Origin: Durusdinium trenchii
Taxonomy: Eukaryota > Sar > Dinophyceae > Suessiales > Symbiodiniaceae
Assembly (NCBI GenBank): GCA_963970005.1
Contig: CAXAMN010022917.1
Span: 149,087-213,086, forward strand
Length of the DNA stretch: 64,000 nt
Direction: 5' to 3'
Shown: positions 28,101 through 41,900 of the stretch, piece after piece
How positions within the stretch are numbered: position 1 is the stretch's first letter
Layout: each line of letters begins with the position of its first letter
Made by a program: the position numbers and the translations under genes
The notes under the pieces: generated by a model
What the model was told of the DNA's origin: nothing
Database searches by the model: none
What the model saw: only the letters and a program-made list of their open reading frames with translations

Positions 28101-31100
28101 CCTGAAACTTGCGAAACACTTGAATTTAATTCCGGCGATGAAGGAAATTTAGATGGAGGCCAACCAGGTTTAATTCAAAGCCAAAACTGTATATAGTATG
28201 GTATGGTTGAAGGAATGACTGAAATTTGAATTGATTTAAAAACTCCTTAAACCATGAGCATCCTGCGAAAAAGAATCCAGCACACACCTCCTCTCGCACT
28301 CGCCGCGCGTGTCAGTTTCCGGCTGGCTCCGGGAGCGCCTAGCAGCAGGACGATGACCAAGGCAAAAAAGAAAAAGTCGCCATCGGTGCACAGCTCGCAT
28401 TGCCGGTCGCTCCCTTCGCGGAAGCCCTCCTGAATCAGCTCACAGTTGCTCACGGTGTTGCAACAACTTGGACTGAGCCCCTATGCCTCATGACCTGGAT
28501 GACTCCCTGGCCGCCTTATTATAGGTCAGTGTCTGGGGTCGGACGCATTCAAGAACGCTCGATTGCGTCGTGAGCCTGATGTCTGCACCACCTGGGCATA
28601 TGGGCCGTGCGCTTTGGCATTAAGCGCCGGGACTCTTTTGGCGAGTCACTTGCGCGAATCACTCGCGATGGAGTCCGCCCGAGTCACTCGCGTGGGGAGC
28701 GCTGTCTCCTTGCAGTTCACACAGGCAAAGCCCGACTCATCGCGGTTGGCCGCGCAGGTTCCCGGTGGGCCGCCTGGGGAGCTCGTCCCGAACCGGAGGT
28801 GAAGGTCCTGTAAAAATCGACAGACCTTGGTCTTGGTATATTCTATATACAGACCTTCCAACTGAAACAGCTGCCCCTGGCAGTCGGAGGTATGAGTTGT
28901 TGGCTGCACCGCCATGGATGGGAGGCTTGTGACGTTTCAGAACGGACCGATTTTACACCTTCACAGGCCCTAAAGAGATGGTTCATGGACCACGCCATTT
29001 GGGGAATTTTGGAGACACGACCCCTGGAACTGACATACCCCAACAGGGCAGGTGTGTTTTTTTTCAGAGATCGACACGGCAGCAGATGGTCCAGACAAAT
29101 CACATGCTCCTAATACCCAGCAATCCAAGGGATTCGCATGGTCTCCGCACTCATATATACATACATTGACATATATATATATATTATATATTTATATTAT
29201 AAGGCTTCTGCATGAACAGCTGCGTCTATGCAAAGCCCTGGGTCCAGTTCCATTCGGTGCTGTTGAGGTCTCTGCTGTGACATGTTCCTGGGCCGCCTGT
29301 TTCAGGGCAGCCCAAAGCAGGACATCAACGCTGATCTTTGATGAAAAACCACACGGCTCATCACACGAATATCTCTTTGATGATCTTTGATGGATGTACT
29401 TGATCACCAGTACTTCTAGACCGAAGGAGGAAGACTGAAACCCCTTCGGGAGATCTTGAGGGTCGGCTTTCGGACCGATATCACCAGGACGCCGGGCTGG
29501 CCGACCTCCGATTCGAAGGTGGTTGGGGATGTTGGGGTGGGTTTGGTGATCTAACCACCTTACCTGAGGATATGGCCTCCAACCTAGTAGCCATGGTTGG
29601 AGCCCTAGGGTTTCTTCAACGTCACACACGTCATGCGCCTGGGCAAATCCGTTGGTCAAAGCAGTTGTAGACCTCCAGAGGTGCCGAAGGCTTGGAGAAG
29701 TAGCCGGGCAGCCTGAGAGACATTCCGGAGGAATCACCGAAGCTGAAGCAGGGTACCCAACAAAGCCCCTTGCCCGTCGGGGGTAACTGGTTGGTTGGTA
29801 TTATGTGTGTATATATATATATATGTATATATGCATCAAATGGCAAATGATGCTAAATGGCAAAAGTGAGAAAAGCAGCATGATCAATGATCCCTGTTGG
29901 ATGGTGGCAATCCCCACTCAAACATCGATTAAAAAGAACTTTTGGGTCGTAACTCACCTGAATCGACCTTAGAGGACGGCACGCCAGGTCTGATCAACAT
30001 GCCCATGGAATGATCACCAGCGATGTGATCAGCACCTGACATCATCCTTGTTACGTCCAAGGCGCGGCTGGCAGATTCTGCAGCCAATCGCTGGCAAGGG
30101 TAATGTTCCCTAGTTCCAAACGTGACACTGGACTCCACAGTCCTGGAGTTTTAGGAGCATGCTTCGATTTGGAGCACGGGCTAGGGTCTTTATCTTATGA
30201 CCCAGCTAGGATTAGCACGGCCCCCCGCTAGCCAACGCACTGCGCCCGAAAAGCCAAGCATGGGCGCCAGAATTGCATCTTGCATCTGACACTCTGCCCC
30301 CCTGCCCACTCTGGCTGCCCAAGAGGCAGCTCTAAGCGATTGGCACCAGGACAACTGGAGCCTTCGGAGCACTCCTGGGGAGAAAGGAGACCGAGAGTGT
30401 CAGAACTCCTGGCTCAAATCCAGGCATCTACTTGGGAATCACCCCGGAAGACAGCTAGCCGTCGGCTAGTCGTGCTTGGGTGTATACTATATGCTTCCAA
30501 GGTGGATCCTTCAGAGGACCGGTCCCAAGCCCAGGGGCAAACCTGGAGCTGTGGGAGATCCCAAGCTTTCGAACTAGACCCACTGACATGTAATTCCCAA
30601 AAATGAATCGAAAGCTTCACTACTTCAAACATGTCGACAGTGCCTCCTACCTTTGTTAAAACAACTGACCAGAATCATCAGCCAGGCCAGTCTCCCTAAA
30701 AACCGCGGGTTCCCGCCACGCGTGGGAGTTGCCTCACACCGGCCCTGCCACAGGAAGCTGCCACGATCACAGCGGCAAAAAGACTGCGAGGTGGCGCCCT
30801 GCAACTGAATCACCACCTGAAAAAGGGCGGTGGGCCCGCCAGGGGCCCGTCTTCTGAGAGACGCCGAGGGGCCCCTCCGTCTGGACTTCCATAAGACCAT
30901 ACATGCATATCCCTACAAGTCAATGATCTCATTTTACTGGAGTTGGTCATACGATAACACTACTCAAGGAGGTACCAGTAGGAGACAAGGTTTTACTAGG
31001 TCTTAGGTCTTTGGACTTGTAGGGTATATAAATACCGTGGGCTTTCGCCTTTCGCTGTGCCACAGGCTTGCCAAGGCTTTTTCAACAGCAGTGTCACCTA

Positions 31101-34100
31101 TGACAACATCGATATGTGATCCGTGATTTGGTTTCAATACCTATATACCTATCCCATCCCTCTGTAGGTTCAAACCTTTCAATCTGAACTGGGGAGGAGG
31201 GCAAACCTTTCCGGAGAGTCTAATGACTTGTCAATCAAGGAAGAATCATAGCACGCGGTGTTCACCCACATAACCAGGTTCAGGACTGCGCCAGATGGAG
31301 TAGAGGGGGTGTTGCAAATGAATCACCCAACCAGAATGGGATGGCATCTCCAGTCCTGACGGGTTGAATAGGGTTCAATTCATTCAAAACCTGGAGTTCC
31401 AGAGCACTTCCCTTGACACCTGGCCCACCTCCATGAGGTTCGATGGGACGGGGGGTCGACCACCGAACCTGAGGAGATGGGCCAGGAGCTTTAGGGTGAT
31501 CACCTCAGCTTCCGGTGCCCAGCGACCAGCTTCCCCTCGGAGGTGACTTCCTGACTCGTCGTCCACCAACTCTCCTGGCCACTGCCACTGCCACACCTGG
31601 ACCGTCGACCATCTCGGGGAGGGAGACCGTATGGTTTTTTTGGTTTTATTAATGTTCTGACCTATTTGGGGGTCTATGTGTTCGATTTCAGAAGTCGATT
31701 TGGCGTAGAAAGGCGGATGCACTTCGTTGATGTTCCAAAACCCATGCGGATAATCAGGAGCAACAGTACCCAAGAGCAAACGTGAATACACGGCATGCAG
31801 GGTGGCAGAACAAGTCACCGTATACCAGGACCCTCCTTTCGGTTTAGATAGCTGATAGCTCCTTTTTGGCGCTTTCAGGGGTAAATCCACCTGTTGGAAG
31901 GTCCTGGTACCAGTGACGGGTCTTGCTCTTGCCGAATAACCAAACTAATAGAAGCCGAGTCTATAGAAGCTTGGTGTTGTCCGAGTCGGACTCGACGACG
32001 TGTTTCTCCGATCCTTCGCTGAGAATCCGATCCGGAGCCCGGACATGTGACTAAGGAGCTTTAAGCTTTAGTGAGATATCCATTCAAAAATTCCATGGAC
32101 GATATAAGGGATGCTATATACTTACCATAGGGGTCTAAAAGAATGGCCTTTTCACACTCGCTTCAGAACTCGGGGCAACTCGCCACTTGTGTCCGCCTTG
32201 GGTGAAGACCTCACGTGAGGTCAACATCCAACATTCTGATGGGCACTGGCATCAGCCAAAATCATCCAAACTTCACACCGGAAAACTGGGACCATCAATG
32301 TGCAATGCTGCGGAGATCCACATCTTGTGGAGCATGACTGAGTATTCACGCAGCGTCCCAACGAACCCATTGATCACATCACCACCAATCATGACCCCCA
32401 CTCCACCCTTTGAACCATTTGTTGCCTCAGCACTGTGACCACCTGCCCCTCCCAAAGCCAGGCGCCGGTAGCAGCTGCTCATGCCGCTGCTGTTGGCGTA
32501 TTCTCCCAGGCCACAGGGCTCACACCGTGTGGCGCCATCGGCCTGGGCGATGGTCCCCAGCTCGCACAGGCGGCCTGGCCGTGAAGCTAGTAGCGTCCTT
32601 GCTAGTAGTAACAAGGGCATGGCTACTAGTAACAAGGGCATTACCCTTGCTCTTAGTAGTGATGCACTTTGTTACTAGTAGCTTCTTGTTACTAGTAGTA
32701 CTGCTAGGAACTAGTAGTAGCGTACTTGTTACTGGGTGCAACGGGTGCAGCTGCAATTTGGTGGAGTTCTGTGTGGGCGGAGCGGGGTGTGTTTTGGGGA
32801 GCTCGGCAGAGTTCGGTCTAGCTCGGCAGACATGCGCACGTGCGGTTGAGGTCCTGAGAATACGTCGACGTCTTGACTATCCCTGAGACTCTAACTGCCT
32901 CCAAGGAAGGTGGGACAGGGGTGGGTGAGTGCAACTACATTCTGATCAGTGGGTTGGTTTGAGTGTGGGCAGCAGTGTCTACAAATTACGAAGCTCACAC
33001 TGAAACCCACCCACTTACCTGACGGTCTACACCATGAAGGGTGCGGGGATCTAAGAAACACATTCATATTCAGATTCACGACGATCGGAAATCAGCAATC
33101 ACTGCGACAGCGACAAAATGAGAATCAAAGTGCCAGATGTCACGGGATCTTCGGGAGACACATCAAATTTGGAGATAAAGATCGGATTGAACTAATGGAA
33201 ACCAGAAAGAATCGTGACTCATCACTTAGACTCAGACTTTTTGCGATCAAAGAATCGGGAATGGGAAAACACACATATCACATATAATCGCATGATTCAT
33301 CCACAAACGCACTCAAAAATTAACTTCCACAGAGTCAAGCAAAAGTTTCATTGTCCTAGTTACTGTACTAGTTTTCAACAACAAGTGAAGCACCAGCAAC
33401 GCTTTCTGAGGTCCCTCATCCACAGTGGCATGACAAACCCAAGGACTCACTCACTCCCAAATGAAGACTAATCATACAGGATCAAGAGCTTATTTCCATG
33501 TTCTACTCTACAGAAAGAATATGAAAAAAAAATGTGCCTGATCCTCAGGGGCATGCCTCTAAATGACTGATACAACGGCTCGCTCCTTTAAAAAAAACAT
33601 ATCAAGAGTCAAGAGTTAATCTCTCTGCTCTACGAAATGAAGCACCGGCAACGCAAGTGAGGCACCTACATCAAACAACTGCTTCATCGCTTCGTTCTTC
33701 CAAGTGACCGAACTTGAGATCCCAGAGTAAGCTCACTTAGGCTCCCTAAATGGGTCATTTTGGGACGAAACAAAAGGTCACTTTGAAGAAGAGGGATGAG
33801 GATCGATCATTTCGTCATTATTTCTCCACAAAATGGGCAATTTGGTATCCAACAATATTCTGACAACACAAAATTACCTCCATCCCCCTTCTGTTTAGTC
33901 AATGCAAAACGTCATTTTCTTATAAGGTTAAACAACACACATAGTCACATGGGTATGTATAGGGCCGTGGAGAACAAAACTTCGGATCCAGGACGCATTC
34001 GGAGGATCCGAAGGTGTTCTGGAAGCTGCCGGGTGCACAGGGACGGCAAATGCGAGTCTCCATGGACTTGAGCGAAGTACGTCCCGCAGGACAAATCGCG

Positions 34101-35927
34101 CAGTCCTGGGAGAAGCAGGTACCATGATGATCTTGAGCACCTGAGGTTCAAATACGTTCTATTTAGTACTTGCAACAACCAAAATGGACTTCTACTTAGA
34201 TTTCCTATTATGTCCTATTTCCTGTATAGGGGATCTCTAGGGTGAGTGACCCATGAGGATGTCTTTGGCTCTTCAGTCAGCTCCAAGCATCCACGGCGTC
34301 CGCCCGGGACATCACGAAGTCCCCTTGCAAGTTCACCAGGCCCTTACCGATGGAGCACACCGTCTTGTCCGGAATCCATTCCGCCCAGAAGTTCCGGTTC
34401 GCTTGGAGCCATGTACAGGCCGTACCCCAGTAGTCACTGGCAGCCGTCTGCGCGAGAATCAAAAGCAAGGCTTGCATGTCGCCTTAGGCCAGATAGAAAG
34501 ACAAACTGTTCCTATCTGTTCCTCTACTTTGGGACACGGCATGGCGGAGAAATCAACATGACGTTGTGCCTATTTGGCCAACATGACGGCCTTGTCATTC
34601 TGGGGTAGATTGAACCTCTCGTGCAACATCGATTGTTTCATCGTCTAGACTCCCGGATCCGAACCGGGATGAGGGAGCAGGTTCACTTGGAGGGTCCACC
34701 CTTGGAGGGTCCAGGAGAAACCGAGCCTGAGAAGGGAGCAGGTCTGTTCTCTTCTCTCCAGGCGTCTAGGCTGCCATTGGCTGCCATTGGCTGGTCGTGT
34801 GTTCGGATCGATGAACGTTCATACGATTGACGTCGATGTTTTCCAGCCAATTGGATGAACGTCCGGCAAACCGTCCGAGTCGGTCATTTTGTCCTCTAAG
34901 ACTCTACCATCCGGACCGCTCCGGTTTTGGTTTGGATCGAGCAAACATCGGGGCGTTCTGGTGGACCGACCATCGGGCATCGACTGCGATGGAGGGACAA
35001 GGACTTGTCTGCAACTGCAACATTCTGCTGGCTCATCACTTATTAGGAGGCTTGCAGCGTCTTTAACACTGAAGAAACGCCTCGGGCACAAAGCCAAAAG
35101 TGGTTTCCACCTGCCAACCCTGCCGCCCCTTTGACTGTGGGACGATCAGCCCGGGTCCCGGGCTGGGGCAGGGTCGGTCACAACACATGACTGATGCTAC
35201 TGTTACTGAAGGAAAACGTCTTGCACCACCTGCATTCACCTGCCATGCGGAAAACTGGATTTCTTCCAACAGCTGCCGGTGGGAATCAAACATGACTCAA
35301 ACCGCTTTAGTTTTTTCCTGCTGCCTGATTGGCAAGCTGGAACCTCTATGCGCATTCTGCTTACAATATATGTATATAGTGGGTTGTTTGCATCTTCTTC
35401 AGCTAACTGCCAACTTCAGGCTCAAAACCTCTCAATATAGTGTTCTTCCGGAAAAACGCCATGACCAGCACCGGCCCAGCCACTGTCGGAGATCCGCACG
35501 TTCCGTGCCAGGCCATAGGCTCGATCGGCTGCAAGGTCAAAGCCGGCCGCCACGTGCGTGGCGAGCACGGAAACTTCCTGAGGAGAGCGAAAGCATTGAC
35601 CGTGCGAGAGCCGGATTTGATGCATTTGACCGTGTTGATTTCTAGGTGTGTGCGTGTGTGCGTCTCCATATCTCTCTCTCTCTCTCTCTACACTTCGACC
35701 ATCCTGATCGGCGCAAAAAAAAACAGCGGCCCTGCAGAAGATAGACTGTTGATTTCCCGAAATCCTACACCACCAAACCCCAAAAACACGACCAAAACCA
35801 GGTCTGAATCAGTCCTGAAACTTCCAAAGGGTATATTCAAGCGAACCCAGTCCAGTTCCAACTATTGGAGTATGAAATTGATCAACCACAATGTCCTTCT
35901 CTCCCTCTCCCTCTATCTATCTATCTA

Positions 35928-35964
<37 letters not shown>

Positions 35965-38900
35965 ATATATTTATAATCTCTTTCTCTCTGTGTGCACAAG
36001 TACGAGTGTGACACAGCCGGGCCGTCTTGCAGGATGCCGATTTGCAGGTGGGTCTCGTTCTGGGACTGGAACAGGTTCTGCTTGTACTCAGATTTGCTAT
36101 ATGGAGGAAGCTCCACCAAAGCGGGCTCATAGAGCACAAATGATGAGTCTGGACTCCACCAATAGGCCATGGACCTGCATCACTTGGCAAGTTCCAACGG
36201 GATACTCAGAGATTCTTGGATTTGAAAAATGCCTGGTTGTCAAGGCAAATACACGAAGCCGATCCGTTCAAAGCAACACCCCAATGCATGTCCATGAATG
36301 TACACTGACCACCCTGACTGTGGATCGATTTTCTTCTGCTCAGTGACTGGAGATCCTTGTTGATCCTCAAATAGGTGGCATAGTCTGCAGCGGTAGCAAA
36401 CGCCAGTGGCATGTTGTGGAAGAATGCCTGCTGACTCATTTCTCGTATGCCCCATCCCTGACCAGCAGTCACCACAGCAATACAACTTGATGGTACATCT
36501 CGGCATGCTGCAGATAAGAACCACTTTTCTTGCCAGCAATTCATCATGATCCTTATCAGAACGGAGTGCAGTGAAAGCGCGGCATCAGCACTGCCATGAT
36601 GCAAAGGGCACTTCCGAGGTGATGGCGGACTGCAACGTTTCACTACAAAAATGAGGATCTCTTTAACTCCATTCAATTGTACCTATATGGATTCAGTTCA
36701 TTGATTGGGCTCAAGGTGCTATACCATATGCGACATGCCATTGCCATTCAATGCGTTAATATACTCGTTTGCCCAAAAATGGGTGGAAACCAGTGGACAC
36801 TATGATGCCAATGCTGGGGTGAACTTCGTGCGTTTCTGCCGTGCCTTTTCCCCTCCCCCCTCTTGGAAAAAAACATCCCAACACTGATCCAGTCGTACCT
36901 TCTCAAAAGGTGATTGGAAACACTCTTATGCAAGTGCCAGGAGGATCCAGTCGTACCGAACCTGAGAAGGTACGGCTGGATCCCTACTGTCACACATCAG
37001 CCCTCTGATGGATCCATTTCAGCGCCGTGCCCTTCGTCCGCCCGCCAAAGCGGCCGGCCGGAGGCTGGATCGGTTCGAACGCCCAGGGAATCCCCGGTGA
37101 TGGCCAAGTAGATCTCTGCAGTCAAAGGATAGCCGAGATCCACACCGTCTGCCTCAGCCATGGGTCAGGAGGGAGATGTCCATGTTCTTCAAGAAATGCA
37201 AAGGGGACGACCAGCATTGACTAAACTAAAGCCCATTGGTTCTCCGTAATTATTGGGTCTTTGAGGCAATCCTCTTCAGGCGAATCAACTGCGTCAGGTG
37301 TGATGAACCGAGACGGCTGACATAAAGGACCAGGAAGGCTGTCAAACTCCAGCAATCCCGAGAGAACTCAACAATCCCAAATCACCCATGCATAGAGTAG
37401 TTGTATCCTTGCATGAATCAGGGTCAAAAGAAAGGTACAGGGTCAACAGAAAGGTACTTTTCCAAATGTATATTATACTAAAATATATGGTAAACGGTAA
37501 ATTATATTAATTACATGGATGGTCTGGGACTACTCCATCATCATCTGTTTCCGACACAGTTTGGAAAGGACATCAGTGGCCCTTTTCCACTTCCACGTCT
37601 TGTCAGCCAAGTGTAACTCAAAGGCACGCATGTGGCAAGATCGTTCAAATCCACCTCACTGATGTTGGCCGCATACTTCTCTGGGTGGAACCACGAAGCA
37701 TTGAGATTGCCTGAACTGTGTGCAACATACCCCAACCGAGCTTGCCACAGGCCTCCCGTGTGTGTTTCCACTAGTACAAACCTCACATAACGCTTGTGTT
37801 TGACTCTGTTTTACGATCTTTACAAACACCCTTGCTTGACATGTTTCTAGAATATAATAACGCTCTTCATTGACACTCTTCTATACGACACTATTCCTGG
37901 ACATTCTTCTAGGACACCCTCGTCGGAACTTTTGTTTGACACTCTTGTGAGACATTCTCGCACGACACTCTTGCTTGACCCCCTTAAGCGTGGGACACTC
38001 CTGTAGGACACTCTTGTTTGGCACAACTTTGTGGGACACTCTCCAGGACACTACCCTTGTAGGATATTCTTCGTGGGACGCTCTTGCGTGACACTGTTGG
38101 GTGACACTCTTGCAGGGCATGCTTATGGGGGGCACTCTCCTGCGACACTGTCGCTAGAGTCTCTCGTGGGACCTGTTTGCCTGACACTCTTCCAGCACTC
38201 TTACTGAGATTCTTGCTCCACAGTCATATTGTGCGAGTTTGTTTCTTGAAACTCTCTTGTGAAACGTAAGCACGGTACAGCTGTTTCAATTTGCCACCTG
38301 CGCTGGCCCGGCGCGATGTTCACATCCGGTCGTTTCGTGACCCACAAATGTTCACATGACACACTGTCTCGCGAAGGTTGCAACTTGCAAAAATCAAAAG
38401 GTCGGGGGGGCAAAAGAGTCATGTCGGCCCTCTCGTTGGGGAAGGTTTTGGAGGTCTTAGATGGATGCCGAGTCAAATTTGTTTGAAATAAACAGCGTGG
38501 AATTTGCGCACAAACAAGGCTTCCAAGTGCGACGTGGGATTTTGCTGCGCAGGTGCAAGGTTTTGTCGAGTGTTGCAATCCTTGTAAAGGTTTGCTTGTG
38601 AACTGGTGTGCTAGAGATCGTAGCAGGTGCAGTATTTTGTGGACGTCGCTGGGATTTGGCACGCTGGACTAGATGCTCTTAGAGCTTTGATGACACGTCC
38701 CGCTTCGCTTTCACTCTTGGAGCAAGTCTCGTGGCGGGGTGAGATTGCTTTCTTTGCCTCACCATGCCTCACTCACTAAGTCACTAGCTGCGCTTGGCGC
38801 GAAGGTGCGGCTCCTCAACATCGAAAGCCTCCAGTTCAGTGGAATCAACTACCCAACATCTTCTCACCCTCCTCGCAATCTGCCCTCCTGCACTGTCAAC

Positions 38901-41900
38901 CTAAAATCTCCACCTGATGATTTTCTCTATTATAGGGGGGGTGCGAAGGGAGGACAAACGTTGAGAGGAGCAGCATGTTCATCCTTCACTTGGCTCGATT
39001 TCACCAGGTAGCCATAGTAACTCATGTGGATGCCTGTGTCGGCCCGGCTCTTGCGTCGTGCAATGCCCAGGACATACAGGCCATCGATACCCAAGTAGCC
39101 CAAACTGCCTGAGCTCCCAACCCGGAGTGTGGATGATGAGTCGGAGGGGCCAGGGATTCGGGTGCATATGAAAAACCCACACCCACATCTCATACCAGCA
39201 GTTCAATCTATGGAATGAATGATGATTGAAACTCATCGCCGTAGCCGAACCGGTCGGGGACCGCTCTTGTTTGAAGGCGCTCCTTGTCTCCGACGGCAAG
39301 CGCACGCCGAGCACTGAACTGGGACCGACCCTCCTTCGTCTGGAACGCAAAGGGGGCCGTGCTGCCCATGTGGGCCACCAAATGAAACACGAAAACAACA
39401 TATGAGGTCGACCCACTTGTTTTCACTGCAAGAGTCCCAAATTCTTTGGGCGTCGCTCGCCCAAAGCTTCCTCTTTCTGAAGCCAGGATGTCGATGCAAA
39501 TGATCCTTAGAGCCGCCGTCGACCGACACCGTTGTAGCAGCAGCTAGAGCAACAGTTGCAGCCAGTGTGCACCACCTTGTAGCGTTAAGCACAACACGAC
39601 TTATAACGAACTGTTCTCCAAAAGGACAGTTTGAACATGATACAAGGCTGTACTTCACGGCAGGAACCGCGCGCGCGGGGTGCCGCGTGGCAAATCCAAC
39701 AGTTGGTTTACCAACAATAATGTTGTGCATGGTACATAGACAAGGAACCATAATATTATTACTGTAGTAAATCCTTTAAAAAACAACAAAAAAACTACTA
39801 TAATATTGTGTATGTGAGCTGAACTGTGTATTTGCAGTCCTCGATTGATCTGCCTTCGAATCACCAGCCCTTCAGGCCTCGAGGCCTCCGCTCTACTCCA
39901 CTATACTCAGCGAGGAGCCCTCCCAGTTCTCCAAGGCAACGTGGCAAAGAGGCGGCCAAGTGCAGTTCTCCAACAGTCCCGCCTGACGGAAGGTGAACAT
40001 GCAACACGGCAACGCGGCTAGCCAGCTAGCCTACACGAGGTGCCCCTCGGCACCACTGTTTCTTAGCTCGGCTCGGGGGTCGGGAAACATGGGGGGATTG
40101 GACGGCCAACGGTTGCCTTGCCTCAACGTAAAGCACAGGTGTAGAAACATTAATGATCGGATGATTACTGTATGCTATTATGTGTTAGAGCTATAGGCTA
40201 TAAGGGCAATCATCAATTGTCTCACGCCTCCTTTCTTTACCCGATTCAAAGAACAACCCACGTCCAGTCGATCGGCGACGTCACATCAAACGGGCTGGTT
40301 GGTTTCTGGTGCTCCGAAGATTGAGGCAATCCGCGGAAGCGCTGCCCAGGAGGATAACACGGAGGTCGGCAACAAACACATGCAAAACACAGTGTGGGAT
40401 CTGCGATCATCCTAAGGTATCGACGTTGGTGCTTATGTTCCATCACATTAAGTGGATTTTCTCCAAGGCACGGTGACCGGACAACCTCCTAAGCAGTGGA
40501 GATTGTCACTGCTGCCTGCGCGCAATTGCTTCCTTGGAGGTGCAGGTGATGTCCAACGAGGTTCCGCGATGTCACACCGTGGTTCTTCTTGAACATGAAC
40601 CGCCACAGATCCCCAGGATGGGATGGAGGTGACATCGCCTCACTCTGCATGGGGAAGAACAACAAGTCATCGCCTTTTTTTCACATCTAACATCCGATGG
40701 TGACTGCTTGCCTCCGTGAAAAAAGGACTGCACTGCCTCTGCAGTACACTACAAGTATTGTGGATCCACAGCCACCCTCTTTTGGAGGGTGATTGGAGAC
40801 ACAATTTCAATCAAGTTCATGTAGGCGCCAGGAGGGTCCAATCGTACCGAAGCTGCGGATCCGGACCAATACATATATTGGATAGAGCCTATCAAATCAA
40901 CGGTGATTGGGAGCCGGAGCGGGGTCATCGGGTCAGCACCAAACTCCGACTGGGCACCCCCTACCCCCCACCAGCCCTCCGACTAACTCGCTCTGCCTGA
41001 CTCCCAAGACTGGCATCTGAGTGTGATAGCCCAAGACTTCGGAGGTCAAAATACCATAGACCTCCCCCATCACCTCGGAGAGTCCCAAAGCCCATCCATT
41101 TCGGTCGGCGAATGGATGTTTTTTTTAGGACGCGGATGTTAACAGACAGATGTTAACTAGCAAATATATACTGCACCAAGAACGCGATCCAAGATGAGCC
41201 AAAAGAAAACGATACCTATACCAACAGCAAGCTTGTGCAATAGTCATTTCTTTTAGGCCAAAATAGTGCTCTATCAGATACGAAGATTCCAGAATGTAGC
41301 TCTCTGAGACTCTGTTATATTTATATTTTGAGACTCTTAGGCCTTAGGAAAGGGTCAGATAACTCTCTAAAGCTCTTTAATGACGTCTACGTCTACGTTT
41401 CCCTGCGGGTTTCACGCTTGTCGGTGGGCCTTCGCAGAATCCCAATCGCCTGCACGAGCAATTGAAAAACGGCCCCCAACGTTTGGTTGCTGAACGAGGC
41501 TGAACAACTGAGAAATGAATTTGCCCGAAGATGCTGTTCATTGTTGATATGGAATAATATGGAATAATTAATTTGTAAGTGGTGGATATTGACAGAAATC
41601 AAAATTCATTCTTAGCCAGAAACATTGAGACTTCTCCGATCAGGAGGCCTCTTCACCCGCGTAGGGAACAACGTTAGTCTTCGTAGAATTTGTCGGATGC
41701 TCTATATGACCGAAATGAGCGAAATGGAGGATCGCGAGAAATTAGGCGATGTTTTGTTGTTTCAATTCTTTCCACATACTCCGACTTGAAAATGCATGGC
41801 TCGGAATTTGCTATTGTGCCATCTACTGGCCATTGAGACAATTGGCAAATCTACCCAAATTTTCTCCAGTACATGGCGCAACATGACCTTTGTTTCTTTA

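Noticed and set aside
37881..38187. Repetitive VSHKSVLQECP-like protein on the minus strand
   Set aside because: Explained by a degenerate minisatellite in an intron; no start, splice or composition support.
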